NCBI RefSeq assembly: GCF_001540865.1
Contig: NC_033622.1
Coordinates: forward strand, 13,026,797 to 13,090,796
Length of the DNA stretch: 64,000 nt
DNA from: Ananas comosus
Taxonomy: Eukaryota; Streptophyta; Magnoliopsida; Poales; Bromeliaceae
Direction of reading: 5' to 3'
The notes under the pieces are model-generated. The model saw nothing but the letters and a program-made list of their open reading frames with translations. It searched no databases and was not told where the DNA came from. Position numbers and translations under genes: made by a program. Shown in pieces: positions 25,000 to 39,574 of the stretch (position 1 is its first letter; each line of letters opens with the position of its first letter).

Positions 25000-26607
25000 C
25001 ACTAAGAAGAAGAAGAAGAAGAAGAAAGACCAAGCGAATCAGAGTGGGGGCTTTCGCTCCTCTTCTTCTCTGGGCCCGCGCAGGGAGCGAGAGCGGTGAT
25101 CCGACCTCGATCAGCGGGGAGCGGACCCACGAGTTCGCTCCGGACACGCGTTCGATCGTGCGATCCCAGAGAAATTCTCTAGCGTTATCTTTTTTTTATA
25201 CATTTATTTATTTTATTATTACGATTAATTAATTGATAACTGCTGTACTACTGCTCTTTCCATTGTTATCACGACAACTCTCGTGATTGCTTCTTGCACC
25301 AGAACCTCCGCTTCCGTCCAGTCCGCGTGGCCTCTTTCTGGAGGAAGATGACAGAAAACCTTCTATTGACGAAACCGGTTAGGCCGCTTTTCAGGTGCTT
25401 ACACTGCCAAATAATCCCATGCGAATTGTATAATTGTATTAACGTCGCTGTGCAGCCAAAAAACTTTTAAAAAAAAAAAACAATAATAACGTGCGGAGAA
25501 TCCCTCAACTACTGGCCATTTTCAAGTGGCCCCATTTTTTTTTGTTACCGCGTTGGTAATTTTATTTTTTTTAAGATTAAGTAACTTAATTAATCAAAGC
25601 AATTTGTTGGTAGATTCATTAAACATAATAACTTAAATCACTTTCCGGCAATAACTGGAACCATCAACCATTTATAGCTACTGTAGCTATTAAATTTAAC
25701 AAACTTTTAAATTAGGCTAATTATAACAACTCAAATTAACAAAAAGTTTATAGTTAAACGGTAAAAACAAAAGTAAAGTTGAGGGGCCCGTCTTCAAACA
25801 CACTATAGTTGAGGGATATACGTACATGTTTTTCCGGGAGGAACGGAGTAAGCGTACCGTATAATCATCATATTTAGCCCCTTCCACAGTAATAATGCAA
25901 TATTTCTCTAGTTGCGGGTACACGTATACTGCTTACGACTCAACAGCAACTCTACGGCAAATGGAAATTTAAGTAACAGAAATAATAAAACATAGATAAA
26001 TTACGACAGGAAGTCAATAAGTTTAGAAGAATGTTATGAAAGCCTCTCAACATCTAGCGTGCTACACAGGAATACAAGAAGGCAGTTAACTCTAAAATTT
26101 CAGAAACTAATATCTTAATTTATGGTTCAACTATAACATCTAGTGATTGTGTTGAATTTTATAAAAAAAAAAAATGTTATCTGGTTTCTATGATTTTACA
26201 TCAGTTTTACAGGTACAAAGTTACATATTGACCTCATAATAAAGTAAGAAGCTTGGGCTGGTGAGAAATGAGAGATATTTTGTGCTACAAGTTACCATGA
26301 ATGCACTTTAAAAGAATCTCTGTACAGTCCTCTTATGCTTACAGGATGAAAGACAACATACAATAACGGATTATAGTCTTATAGAGGGCTAGAAATTCAC
26401 ACAATGCCAGGTTTCTCGGCGAATATCATGCATGTTTGCCGCAGCTAGCAACAGGATGGGTTTTGCCATCAACATCTGTTAAGAACTGCAACTATTGATT
26501 GGAAGCAGGTCATCAAAGTAGTAGAATAAATGTGATAGTATTAGAACTGATTAGAATTGCTCCGCTTACATTGTTGATAGGAGTGTATTCAAACTCAGTA
26601 GGTACCG
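25000..26607. other. ISA3 leader and promoter, then spacer to the LETM1-like gene
   Basis: The first ~200 bases are the presumed ISA3 leader, with CTT runs on the minus strand. The rest, to 26607, holds the presumed 3' end of the LETM1-like transcript. No other gene is seen; short ORFs at 25.7-25.9 kb have no family features. Confidence 0.6.
25194..25200 (-). promoter_or_regulatory. TATA box candidate for ISA3
   Basis: Minus strand reads TATAAAA, about 195 bases before the ISA3 ATG at 24999. A transcript starting about 30 bases downstream would have a leader of roughly 165 bases with a CTT run. Confidence 0.45.
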
Positions 26608-29600
26608 TTATTTTGAGCTGCTAGTCAAACTGACTGCCTCTGCTGCTTCATCAGGATTTGACTCTGTTGTCTCCATTTCCTTTACTTTTTCAAGCTGCCT
26701 TAGGAGATTTAACCTCTCCGGGGCGTATGTGGATGGAATCTGCAAAAACCAGTAGATCACAAAAATGAGCTAGTGTTTGTAAATAGCATAAAAGTAAAGG
26801 AGAAGGTTGGGACACTACATACCAGGGTAGGAACATATCTTTGAATAAAAGCAAGAATGGCCGCATGCCCCACAGCAGTAACCTGGACATTAGAGGCGTC
26901 AAGTAATTTAATAGCCATCGTTTAGCATTGTACACCTATTTGATAGTTACGTAGTGAGAAGTGAAAATGAAAGTTTAGTAGCTTTGTCACCTGAATACAT
27001 ACATAGAGGAGCTGTTTCTAAAAAGAATAACTCACCTGTGTATTAATGGTGATGAAATAGTAAATGGAGGAATTGGTAATGTATGTTGCATTATGTTGGA
27101 GAAATTCGTAACGTAAGTTGAATGAAAGAATTTACGAACTACTAAATTCCTGGAAATTCTCCAATAGTTCATGGATTTCATCTATAGCTCAGACACTAAT
27201 GAAGGTAACGCAGAATGAACCTCAAAATTGACAAAATATTTGATATTAACAAAAGAAAACTCATCCAGATGGAATTATCCTTAACTGATGATAATTTAGA
27301 TCATGATACTTACTTCCTTACAGAACAAACAATCTCAAGACTTCCAAATCAAAATGATAAAAACACTCGATATTTGTGAATATATTAGTAAGCAACACAA
27401 CCTATGACCACTGAGGTACTACACAGCAGTCATTCTCTAGCTGTATCAAATTACCAGAAGGATTTCCTATAAAAGCCACTATCTTCAGTATCGAGTTGGA
27501 ACCTATGTAATGAATCTGCTTAGTATGCAACAAATACAAGCAGAGCAGAAGAACACAAACAGTTTAAAAGCATAAAGGACTCACAGGTAGAAGCATGAGT
27601 ATCCCAATTGGCACGACAGATGCCAAATCAGTAACAGTTCTCTGAAGAGCCTTCTTTTCCTTATCTGTAAGCTCATCTCCAGTAAGTGATCTTTTCAGTA
27701 GAACCGAGGCAGCTGCCACATCTATGGCTAACAATTGAGTTCCCTGCCATACATCCTGTGTATAGAAATCAAAATAATCAGCTCTGCAAACATGTTTCTT
27801 TACCTGAGAAATTTTTTTTTTCAAACTAGTTATGAACTGATGAGAATTTGGAAAACTGGATATGCTGGAAAGAAATAATATAATTCAAATTAAAAATATA
27901 AAGGCTTCTTGAAATTAGCTTAAATCCAGGTATAGAAATCTCTAATAATGTTTACAGATTCATAACAAAGTACCGAACATATCCATTTGTCAGAGTATTT
28001 TGAAAAACAGCTGTTATTTTAGTTCTATAGGTATAGTATTAATAATATCATGAATGCAAAAGCCAATATCCTGCATGTCACAAAATATATCCGTTTGTCA
28101 GATGATTTTGAAAAGCAGCTTTATTTTCGTTCCATTGATTAGTATTATTAATAATAGTATGAACGACAAACCAATATCTTGCATGTTTCGCAAATGTACA
28201 CATAAAAATACAGAACAGACAGTCCCAAAGCCATTGATCTGTATAACTTTCTACTTTTGATCTAAATAACCTTTCTTTTATCAAATCAACAAAAGAATAA
28301 AATGAGTCATACCGTCGTGGTCTCCTTAAGTTTCTCCATTGACTTGGCAATCATATTATCTTTCTTAGAAGTGGGCAATAACATAAGAGGNTTTTATCAA
28401 ATCAACAAAAGAATAAAATGAGTCATACCGTCGTGGTCTCCTTAAGTTTCTCCATTGACTTGGCAATCATATTATCTTTCTTAGAAGTGGGCAATAACAT
28501 AAGAGGCTTTGCAGCAGGGGCATGCTTATCTCTGTCATCTACAGGATCAGTCTCCTGAGAAATAGTCTCAAAGTTAACAGCGGAAAAAGGAAAAAAAAAA
28601 AGATGAGATAAGCTAGGTTATATCATTGCCAAATTCCAATTGTATGTGAACAAGGAATTGACAGGCATAAGCACCTAATTAAATTTTTTTAAAAAAGGAT
28701 AATGGTCAGGAAACTCCAGTAGCTAGGATGCTTTTTATGAGAGAAGAAATATGGCAAGGAAAAGAAAAAAAAAAATTCATATTTGGACATCTGTGGTACT
28801 TCAAATGCTATTGTATTAAGAATTACCACTGTATCGAGAGGTTCAAATTGTACTTAAAGCTGTAATGGATAGTCTTACAATCACCTGTTTAGATTATCCT
28901 GGGAAGTTTTTTTTAAAAAAAAAAACTACCATATTGGATAAACACAGTATAAACACAAAAACCAGTCCTTTTTTTTGGGATTATATGAATTAAAAAAAAT
29001 GATTAGCACTTATCTCGATTCTTTTCTTTCATGGTTCAGTTAAGAAAGAGAGAGCGATTTCATTGACAAGACGGAAAGTTTACAAAACCTCAATATACCA
29101 TATACAATAGTAATAATTTTAACAAAACATAAGAGAATGGACCATATATAATACGGGAATTAGCCAACTATGAATATCACAGCCTTAAAGCACACGCACA
29201 GTATTACATTATAGATAGTTAGAAACAACATGTTAGAAACCCAAATATTATGTTGAAACTAATCAAATCTAACCTAATCACATGACAACAACACATGATG
29301 CCTGGCATCTATAAGCAGTATACATATATTACTTGGTCTTTACTCTTCAGACTACTTGGACTTTACTCTTTATACAGCGGAAAATCTGTGTGATTTGACA
29401 ATTACCCATTAGAGTGACAAGAAAACTCATTTACCATGGCTAAACAACCATATTAAATAGAGATACCTCCTCATTTTCAGCATCATCTGTACTTCTTTGG
29501 ACTCTCTTTTCAAGCTCAATCAGTTCATTTCTCAATGCCTCAAAGCGGCGAATATCATTTGATTCTGAATCTTGATTATTCATTTTGGCAATGGCAGCCT

Positions 29601-32600
29601 GCAGAGGGTTTTTTTTATTCCTGTTCTGGTCAGCACATATTATTTTGGGGAAAGAATACGAGAGCACTTCACTGCTACAACATCTAAACATCAAAAACAC
29701 TAAGTAAGAGTTGCCATACATCTTGATCTGCAGTTTGTTTTCCGGGCTCACTCTTTTTAGTGGAACTCCAAACCAAGGAAGTCCAAAAACCACGAGGTTC
29801 ATTTTCCACCCTAGCAACTCACGATGAGATCAATTTTCTTAAGGTAAGGACAAGTAAACCAGATTACCTTATTGACAAGTATTATAAAACAAATAATGTT
29901 TGCGTAAACACAAACCTAAATTAGAAGACTCACCTCTCCATTGGATTGGTAGATGTTGCAGCCTCATTGGAAGTTTTCCCATTCTTAATTCGTCCCTGCT
30001 CACTACCAGATGAGAGCGGGCTGTCATCAGTGTCAACCTAGTCAACACAAAAAATTGTCAAAAAAGAAATAGAAAAAGAATGTCACAAATATAAGCACTT
30101 TCCTAATTTCAAGCCAAGCAAGAATAAGAAAAGCAAGAACAAAGGATATCAGCAATGGGATAATTACTACTAGAATATTAAATGGCATATAATTAAATAT
30201 TCCTTTCTTGGATAATGGTGTATGAGTTTTGTTGTGGACAAACACTGCAAAGGTGATGTAAAGTGCGAGTTTTCCGATATACAGTCGAACAACAAATTGT
30301 GATTGCATCCTAAGAAAGTAAATGAAGAAATAGCTATAGCTTCTTTCTTGCAGCCACTTCCACTAAAATCTTCATATTTTAAAGATACAGTTGAATGAGG
30401 TTTTACAAAATTTTTGTGAGATGCTAGGTAAAAAGTTGTTCTCCCAACTCGGATAAATATCCCAGGATAAAATCTGCTTGAATATGATAAATTACAGAAA
30501 CTGCTAAAATTTACCTGCTCAAGTGATGCTGCCTTTGCTCTAAAAGATGCCTCAAGAAACTCAGCTTCCTTCTTAAGCTTTCTGATCTTCTCAAGATCAG
30601 AGCAGGCCGCTTTTAAATGTTCTTTTCCGGAGTTTGAACTGGAAAGATGTAATTCTTGCAATAAATTCTCCAATCTAACCAAAGCTTCCTCGACACTTTC
30701 AAGCGCCTGCAACCAGGAAATGAATATGCATCAACCAACGAGTAACAACTTGACAGAATAAATCTTCAGACCCAAAAACTAGTCTCAGAATAATATATGT
30801 TAAATACCTTATCAAAAGAATCTAGGTCCAAATCAACTGGTAGGCTTGCCCTAGGTTGTTCAATTGAATCAAAATACTCCTTAGTATCTTTTCTCCTATT
30901 CCTGTACCTCAGATAACATTTTAGAGCATATTTTTTAACATAAAATGGTAATACAAAATGTTATTGTCTTAAAGTACTTACTTTGCTATACCAAGCTCCG
31001 TCATACAATCATTCAACATGCTGTGTCTATAACACGAAAACAAGAATGCAACTATTATATAAATGGTTCATGTGCTAAAATATAAAAGGTTAAAGATAGT
31101 CCAACCATAAAGACCAGAGATTTCCATACCCTTTAGATAGATATCTTGCTGCCTTTATATGTGATGGATTCTCAAGCCATGTGCTGTACTTAATAAAACT
31201 AGTCATCCAGTAAGAGCATACACTTAAAACTCTGGAAATTACTTCCTCTGTAGATGTTCCTTCTCCTTTAACATTACCATCAGATGATGCGATGGATGAA
31301 GTACTTTGATAGAAGGGAAGCCATTCCAGTTCCTCACAGACTACCTGCAGCACCAAAAAGAGTAAAACAATATAATGAGTCCAATTATAGGATCTTACAG
31401 TATTATTGACAAAGTCCATTGTATACTGACCTCCACATACAGCTGATAGGAACTAATGGATGATAATTGTGGATAATACAACACACTCCCCCCTATGAGA
31501 TAACTGAAATAGTGACAGTTTCAATAAACAAAATGATGAAAAAAAAAAATATTAACCAATTAAATGGTTAAGCGGGAAAAGTTCTTGTACGATAATACGA
31601 CCTTATAATGTCTTGTATCGGGTCATCTATAGCAGTGAGACCATTGGAAGACAGATAAGATTGCGTACTTCTGCCCAACGCAATAAAAAATCCAAATATT
31701 GCTAAATCCTTTTCCAATACCTGCAATAAAGCTCAAATGTGGTCTAACCCAAGAGTAAGAATCATCTGGAATCAGCATATCGGAAAAGAGATACTAAAGA
31801 ATGCTTGTGAGGCCAAGAAAAGCATTTAACAGTAACTAATGAAGTACATGGGATATGTTGTAGTCGTAAGATTTGTACAACAAACAAAACTGCACATAGA
31901 ATACGAAAAACTAGAATCAAGCAACCAAAACAACACTTTCACCTCGTATGCTGTCAGTGTATGATATTGAAGTTACAAAGAACCTATAGGATACCGACAA
32001 GCACTTAGCAAGTTCTAGCCACAGTGGGAACTTAGCAAAGTAGTCATCTTGTTTCATAAGTTTCCTGTATGAGCAAGCATGAAAGACAAAGAAAAAGAAA
32101 CTGCCTCCAACCTTACCATGATTTTTCATAATTATCTAACAAATACAAATAATTTTACATGTAGCCAATAACTTAAAATTAATTGAGAAATATCATGGGC
32201 AGACACAATTGGATTTTTAGTTCCAAACAAATAATATGGCCACATAAAATTCAAATGATAAGATTTAGAACTAGTTACAAAAGCTCTCCAATAGATTATC
32301 TATTTTCAACAATTAGTTAAGAAAAGAAGAAAGAGCCTTACAACATTTTATATATGAAGGTACTTGAAATTCTCACCTCAATACTTTCACATGTTGTCAG
32401 TCTTGACCATATCTTTTCCCGGTCTATAGCCCGTTGCAACTGTTTTTGAACAAGATCAACCCAAAATGATATCTCCTCGACTCCATGATCATGAAGAAAT
32501 TTGCCTATAGCAGCTCTAGGGCCAAAATGGAAAAGAAACTCTCTCTGAAGGCCTATAGCTTTCATGGACTTGTATGCTTCACTTATTGGGACAAAATCAA

Positions 32601-35600
32601 GGAGCATATCCATGAATCTACCAGTAACGTCTGGGACCATGGAAAAGAACTGTGGACAAGAAACTTTTGCTGATCCAAGCTTTGTAACGGCAGCAAGGCA
32701 GCTCAGAGCAAGCATAAGTAGTGAGAGATCACTTGCAGTAGATGAACTTGTCGACTCCCCCTTACAGCATCTGACAGAAAGAGAGTAGTAATTTGTAAAA
32801 CATCCACACTAAGTAACTTGATTATCATGAATCTTGTTCAATTTTAAGCATATAACAGGGAAGAACACGGCCTTACATTGATGTTGCAGCACTAAAGCAG
32901 GGATCCTTTTCAAAAAGATTTACAAATGTCGTCACGACCATTGGGTGTTGATGGGACCAAAACCATTCATATGCTGCCGGTTGCTTCCTAGACAGCTGTT
33001 CCTGGGTTATACTCTCTAATGGACCGCATAGCCGCACTAAACTGCATTTAAGAAACTGATTGCACAATTAACATGGCAAGTAAACTGAGGAAGTTTTTCT
33101 TTTTCTTTTTTCAGGAAAAAAGTGTACCAAATGAAAGAGAGAAAATACACCAAGAAACAATCGTCAAAGATTTGAATATTGAATACTCTATTGAGCATAA
33201 AGAGAATATATCCATAAAACCCCATGTTCCAATAACACGTATACACTTCTAAAGAAGTTATGGCAATAAAACCAGTATCATTTATCAATTATTATTAAAA
33301 AATTATGTGCATAAAGTTAAAATAACAAAAAAAAAAAAAAATTATCCAGAGCTCTGTGATGAAATAACATTAACCCAAAGAGAATAATTGACTTAACAGC
33401 AGCATCACTCGCAAACAGATTAAAAATAGTTAGTCATCACAACTATCATAATAGCTTCAAGATATATTTGCTAATAATTAGATAAGCAGCTCTTGTAATA
33501 AAAGTATTCAACAAAAGGGAAAAAAGGGATGTAAGAAGACAGTACATAGGAAGCAAACAAACTCTTTTGCACAAAAATATTGATATCCCTGTCTCTACCA
33601 TCTCCTCTCGATGAAACCTCAATGACAGCTTTTAATAAACAATCCACAGCAGCCTGGAAAAATAGATTGTTAAAGTCCTGAGAAGATGGAATAGCAAAAT
33701 ATGGTAATAGTATGCCATTGTGCAATAACAGAACATTAGTCTACAATGATGGACCTGCTACTACTGGATTGGTCACAAAAAAATTATGAACTGGAACAAC
33801 AATATTGGCTTTTAGTCCAAGAATGTTTCAAAAAAAAAGGTAAAAAAAGAGGGGCTTTAAGTACAGTGCCTATGGAAACCCTTTTTTCTGGTCAATTACT
33901 TGAATCATCATACATCAGATTTGTCATGTTTTGTAAATTTTTTATGCTTTCCCAATGGAAAAAATGAGGGTAAGACATTCTCATGCCAAGGGAGAGTAAA
34001 GCATTTTTCAAGTATGGCACTGGTTAGAGTGTACCGGTGAGGTGGAGAAGCATAATCCATGGGAACTCTCCGCTGAAGGTGTTGCGCCATTGTGTTTGTT
34101 CGGAGGATAGTAAGAGAGCAGTCTACCAATGGAGGTATCAGATTTCCACTCTACCCTATGAAATTGCTATCCCAGAAATTGGATTCCCAATGGGGAATTT
34201 CTACTTGCCAGTTCGAGGTGGCAATCCCATTACACCTTACACGGTCAGATATTTGGGTATCAACAACAACTATTCCCACTCTATCCCAAACAACCTAAAA
34301 CTAAAAACACCATGATGTTTATACCTTTCTGGTGAATAACGACATGAAGCATGCAAAATGGGTACAGTTCAGTTATTGAATAGGCGAGTAATCATTTGAT
34401 CTTAAACCTACTAAACTTAATTTGCTGATCAATAATCAGAAATGAGGTAAAGATTGAAATAAAAATAAACAGCATACAATAACCACTTAGGACTATACCA
34501 TGAACAGAGTATAAAAATTGGAAGTAACAACCCGAGCTGTCCTTTTGAAGACATAAGTTAGTTGAAATATCAAATGCAGACCAAAAAAACACATGCTTTC
34601 AGGAGGTGCATTCCTTTCAAGACACAGGTTTTATAGGTGCACGCAGAACAACAAATGAAATAACAGCAGTAAGCAAATCGTAATGCTAATCTATCACCAA
34701 CTAATGAAATAACAGCAGTAAGCAAATCGTAATGCTAATCTATCATCATCAGCCGCATCTCAGATTGTAGTTGTATAAAATTTTCAAGCGAATTAACGAA
34801 ACATGTTAGCAGGTAGAGTTGAATGTACCAACGGCTCCTAAGCAGGACACCAAACGAAATGGCAAAATATATCAGATATTATGCATGCAAAAACTATGGC
34901 ACCAGATAAACATATAAAGGGATGTTCATTTACTAACCTGATAAGACAGTGTCTTAACCCATGCATTTTTGTCCACACCGAGCCATGTCTTCCGAAACCA
35001 AGTGTCTTTTAATGACGAGCTATGTTCTAGAATGGCTAGCTCAATAGCCCTTGCCGCATCATGTATGGACTGGATGAGTCCGCTGCTTAGATCTTCATTT
35101 TGTAAAGCTCGATCCAACTTAACCCTCATTTGCTCCAACTCACTACTCGAACTTGTTTGCGGGACTCCATTGACTGTCACGCCGTCATCAGGAGAAGCAA
35201 ATGGAGTTGCACGCCTGACCTTTCTCGCCCTCTGAAGAGGCCGCCAATGTCTCTTATACTCTAGCCACCTTGTACTAAGAACGTCTGTATCACGCACACG
35301 CAGCGAGCACGTTATACAGCAGGTCTTCTTCCGAATGCGAGGACTATAATTTTGGTCATTAGGATCAGTAACGCCTTTGCGGATAGGTATTATCTCAAAA
35401 GCTTTATGCGAAGCATAAATCTTCGAAGTGCTGCAGATTGAGGAAACAGAACTCTCACAAAGAAAAACCAAAATTACACCCAAAAAAAAACCAAAATCTA
35501 TGTTGATTACAACAAAAGAGTAATAAAATAAAAAAGATAAAAACCTGGTGATGGGCCCAGCCACCCACCCCGGCGGCGTCCGAGCCTCGCCGCCGCCACG

Positions 35601-35630
35601 AGTGAGCCGATGGTGCGGCGCCGTCGCCAT
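26608..35630 (-). CDS. LETM1-like organelle inner-membrane protein
   Basis: Plant protein of the LETM1-like family; animal LETM1 acts in the mitochondrial inner membrane in cation/proton exchange and ribosome binding. I infer an organelle site here. 18 exons, 2787 nt, 928 residues: 35545-35630, 34938-35430, 33559-33653, 32877-33041, 32377-32770, 31602-31720, 31431-31503, 31130-31344, 30982-31026, 30808-30901, 30515-30706, 29934-30037, 29720-29810, 29467-29598, 28429-28554, 27585-27755, 26823-26882, 26608-26739. Phase is consistent, though the exon 3 donor (33558) is weak and could shift by a few codons. Coiled-coil stretches lie in exon 11 (LEKIRKLKKEAEFLEA) and exon 14 (ALRNELIELEKRVQR). The conserved LETM1 core is near the C terminus (VVPIGILMLLPV, GHAAILAFIQRYVPTL, YAPERLNLLRQLEK). 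The N terminus is basic with Cys-rich KKTCCITCSLRVR. The intron before exon 16 contains the duplicated block at the N gap. Confidence 0.88.
28276..28506. other. Perfect 115-bp duplication flanking a single N: probable assembly artefact
   Basis: 28276-28390 and 28392-28506 are identical, with one N at 28391. The block includes part of LETM1-like exon 15 (downstream half) and its donor. The copy at 28392-28506 joins the rest of exon 15; the other follows it in transcription order and is incomplete. Perfect identity at an N is what failed overlap merging produces. Confidence 0.85.
34654..34745. repeat. 49-bp direct duplication in LETM1-like intron 2
   Basis: AATGAAATAACAGCAGTAAG and the following bases to CTAATCTATCA recur exactly, starting at 34654 and 34703. 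Intronic; no function suggested. Confidence 0.85.
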
Positions 35631-35794
35631 CGTCGCCCCCTCAGCTGCAGCGACAAGCAAGTGTTGGGAAATCAAGCGGTCTCATAGCTCGTAATTGCTC
35701 GATTTCAATCGGATAGGACGTGAAGAATCCGAAGTGGAGTCGGGAACAAGGCAAGGGAGGAGGGTTCGAGAGACGAGAGGGATAGGGTTTATAA

Positions 35795-35801
35795 CTTTAT
35801 A
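35795..35801 (-). promoter_or_regulatory. TATA box candidate for the LETM1-like gene
   Basis: Minus strand reads TATAAAG about 165 bases before the ATG at 35630. A second TTATAAAC lies just downstream on the same strand. Either would suit the leader. Confidence 0.4.
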
Positions 35802-37139
35802 TTCGGCGCGACTCTGTGGTGGCGAATCGAGGATCGTGGACGGGGTCTGGCCCCGATTTGGAACGAGAGGCGCCTCACTAGTCCGCACGTACCAACCGGC
35901 GCTGGATGTTTACGAATACTGTGGCTGAAAAAATACACCGAAAAAACTCGTGTTAGGGATTGCACGTTAAAAGCTAGCACGACTAGAAGATCTGTTCCAC
36001 TGTTGCACTTACCGGTTCGGAGTCTTCGGACCGCTTCCATTTTGCAGGCATCTGCTTCGAGTTTTAATTAATTCAATTTGATATTATATCTTGCAATTTG
36101 AAGTGGTTACTAATTAAAATATGATCCCCTTTAGCTATTTGATTCAAATCAACCAAATTCATAATCTCATCAGCTGGAAAATTATTCAAAACAGTTGAAT
36201 TTAACAAAATTCCTGCTGAATATAAAGTGTTGAATTTAATTAATAAATTTAGCATAATCAAGAGAACCAAAAGTCGGTAGAATGTCACTTAAAAAAAAAA
36301 AAAAGAAGATATTGAAAGGTTTATTTAAAATGGACTGTAATACCATTTGATTGTGAACTAGTCATTTATTTCCCAAAAAAAGTTATTTAGAGCTTTTTGT
36401 ATGATAGAAAGCAAAAATTTCTAGAACCCAGGAAATAGAAACTCTAGTTTCAAACAGGGTAAAAGTTTTTAAGCATTGATGCTATTGATTTTTAAAACAA
36501 CTTTATCCGAATATTAATTCTGTAAGCTCTAGCCAGTTTAAAGATGTCACTCTCTAACCTGTGTTTGACTCAACAGAACATTGCTAAATCCCTATGATGT
36601 TATATATTAATTTTCTTAATTACTAAATTCAGTCCAGTTTAGTCAATTTATTTCGAACTTGCTTGACTTATGAACCAACTTACAAAGTTTTACAACTTTT
36701 GACGGGCAACATTTTCCAGGCTCCTCCCATTTGGTGTTGTCCTGCAGGGGAAAGTGCATTTTAGAAAACTGCAACAAGAAGTTTCAGAAAATGTTACTTG
36801 GCATGACATTAATGGAAGAAGAAACAGTGGCCATAGAGAAAAAAATCAATCCACACACCACAAGGAGAGCTACAGTTTTGTCTACTAAAAATTCCTTGCT
36901 GCCACAGAGGCAAAATATAATTTGTTTTAACGATAAAAACTTACGACCAAAGATCTCCTGTTCTTTATTATCACCCTTCATCTGGGCATTGATGCTTTTG
37001 AATTTTCGATAAGATAAAACTATAAAGTCTTCATTTGCACATTAGTTCTTTTCCGACTTTCAGTAAGGTTATTCTTCAAGCTGCACAGGAAAGAAAAGGC
37101 TATTCATGGCAACAAAAGCTGAAAATAGGCTTCTTAATT
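35802..37139. other. Spacer upstream of the LETM1-like gene
   Basis: A moderately GC-rich promoter-side stretch to about 36060, then AT-rich DNA. ORFs at 36731-37012 and its shadows have no family features. No gene is called. Confidence 0.55.
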
Positions 37140-37880
37140 AAACACGTACCCATCAACACACCTCATGCCATTGGATTGCTTTGTCACACTCCAATGCATC
37201 GGCCATCAAAAGTTTGTGCATAAAACGAGTGATCAAGCCCTTGCATGAAACAATTAAAAAGCATAATTAAAAATCTAATAGCAATATGCTAATCTCTAGA
37301 CTAAACACACGCAAAACAAAGTAGATAGTACATCAAGCTCTTTTCTTACATTTCCTGTGAATAGGATCAGGTTGCTCACACCAATATCCCACATTTTCTG
37401 TCAGATTGAAATAACAGGTAAACATTATTTATTTTACAGATTACACAGTAACGGTGATACTGTGATATCAAATTTATCACAATATTACCATTAGATGAAC
37501 AATAATAAGGCACTAAGGAGGAATCATACCAAAGATGTTTCCTTCGCACACACTCGCTGTGAGATTATTAGGGCATAACACACCTCATCCAAGACCAATG
37601 CCTGCAGCAAAATCTTAATAACGAGCACCAAGAAATCCCTCAAAAGAACAAAAAAGAAAGAAAAAGAATAAATAAAAGAATCAGGAAAAAAAACTTTTAC
37701 AGTGGATTCAGATCAGAGCCTTCCAGAATTCCTAATACAAAAACACAAGAAGGTAAGTATGGCTAAAATGCAAACAAAACAGTCAAAGGATAATACGAAC
37801 CAAAAAGTTTCAGAAGCTCTTCTCCTCATCGTCACCCAATTTACTTACCAAGTTTTACAACTATCCACCCCTACTTAAGT
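37140..37880. repeat. Oldest, diverged copy of the 37-43 kb tandem array
   Basis: Shares an ordered set of blocks with the two later copies: CACCTCATGCCATTGGATTG, a CATGAAACAATTA block, a CTCTTTTCTTACA block, a GGTGATACTGTGATATCA block, and GGGCATAACACACCTCATCCAAGACCAATG then an AATTCCTAAT block. Same orientation but clearly more diverged and shorter. Confidence 0.65.
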
Positions 37881-39574
37881 CTTGAAGCCTCCGACATCGT
37901 GTTGTTTTGCAATGATAATAGCATTCTATCTCATAAATTAAACATGCGTCCAACAAAAGCTACACAACAGCATAATATCAAAAAGTTTTAGAAAGTATTA
38001 GTCGGCAAAGAATTACTCCAGAAGGGCATAGCTATTGTTCAAATAAAACTATGGATATATAACATTAGTGGGGAGCTAGCTATAAGCCATTATCTTTGAT
38101 CCTTCCTATCCAGTGGTGAAATCCAAACTTTTAACAAAGAAAACTTAATTTTTGGAACAGAACACTAAAAAAATATGCTTCATAATCAAACATAGCATCA
38201 ATATACCTCGTGCCATTAGATTGTCATTTCCTTGCCTTGGCACATCCCAACCCATGGGCCCCATTCAAAAGTCTGCACTAAGAGCGACCTATTACCCCCC
38301 AGTATGAAACAATTAGCCCAATCAGTATTAAAATCCAAAACTGATTTGCTAAACTCTCAAGGAAAAACATACTAGAGAAATTAGTATAGTTATACATACC
38401 AGCCTCTTTTCTTCACAACCCAACTGGGAGTAGCATTGCGATGTTCTTGCCAATGTCCTACTTTTTCCATCTGACGGTTATACAAGTGGGAGATTTTGTA
38501 TACTGCTACATATTTCTTACTAATGATCATACAGTGATAGCAATTTTTATCATCATATCATTTTAGAAGACAGATCGTAAGAACGTATTTAGTTAGATTA
38601 AGTATTATACCTAATATGATTTAAATTATACCTAAGATATTCCCTTCACTCTCAATCTCGACACGGGTTCATTCGAGCATAGCACACTTCATCTGAGACC
38701 AATGCTGGCAAAATCTTAGCAACAAGCATTTAAAAACCCCTAAAAAAAACCCAAAAAGAAACAAAAAAAAGGATTGAGAACGAACCTCTGATGTAGAATT
38801 CAGAGCAGAGCCTCTCACAGTTCCTAATTTTACAAACACATAGCAATTAAACTGTATGTTTGAAATGAGAAAAATGGGGAGTTAGAGAAAAAGCGGAACC
38901 AAAACCTTTCAGAACGCTTCTCCTTACTACCCAGCAATTCCTTCCTTTCTCACTTCTTGACCACTATCAGCAATCTACAGTTCGGTGTAGTCATGATCTG
39001 CTAAGCTTTTTTGGAGGAGAAGCGTCCTAATCTTGATCTGGTGCTTTGTTCATCGTCCAGTACACCCTCATTAAGCTTCTTGAATCCACTCTTCATCACA
39101 TGCTAAAAGGCCGTGGAGGTGATACGCTCATATATCAAGCATATCATAGTATCATTTTTAGATTCAGAATAGCGAGGTATTCAGTTAACATTAATATTAC
39201 ATCTAAGATCTTTAATATTATATCTAACTAAGATCTCACCCTCACACCCTCAATCTCGATGTGGGATTATTAGGGCATATTGCACTTCATCTGAGACCAA
39301 TGCTGGCAAGATCTTAGCAGTAAGCATCAAGAACTCCCTCAGGCTAACAAAGAAAAGAAAAAAGAATGAGGATCAGGAACGAATCTTTAATGGCGGATCC
39401 AAAGCAGAGCCTCCTACAATTCCTAATCTAAATCACATACCGGCAATGTATGCCAGGAAAGAAACAAAGATAACTAGAGAAAGATACGGACCAAAAGTTT
39501 TCACCTTCCAATCTCTTCTCTTTGCTTGGACGCTATCGGCAATCCCTGACTCAGTGTAGCCATGATCGGCCAAG

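Noticed and set aside
33740..34320. Unusual block in LETM1-like intron 2 with several plus-strand ORFs
   Set aside because: CCCAAACAACC near 34300 resembles a MITE end, but no matching left end was found, and the ORFs have no family features.
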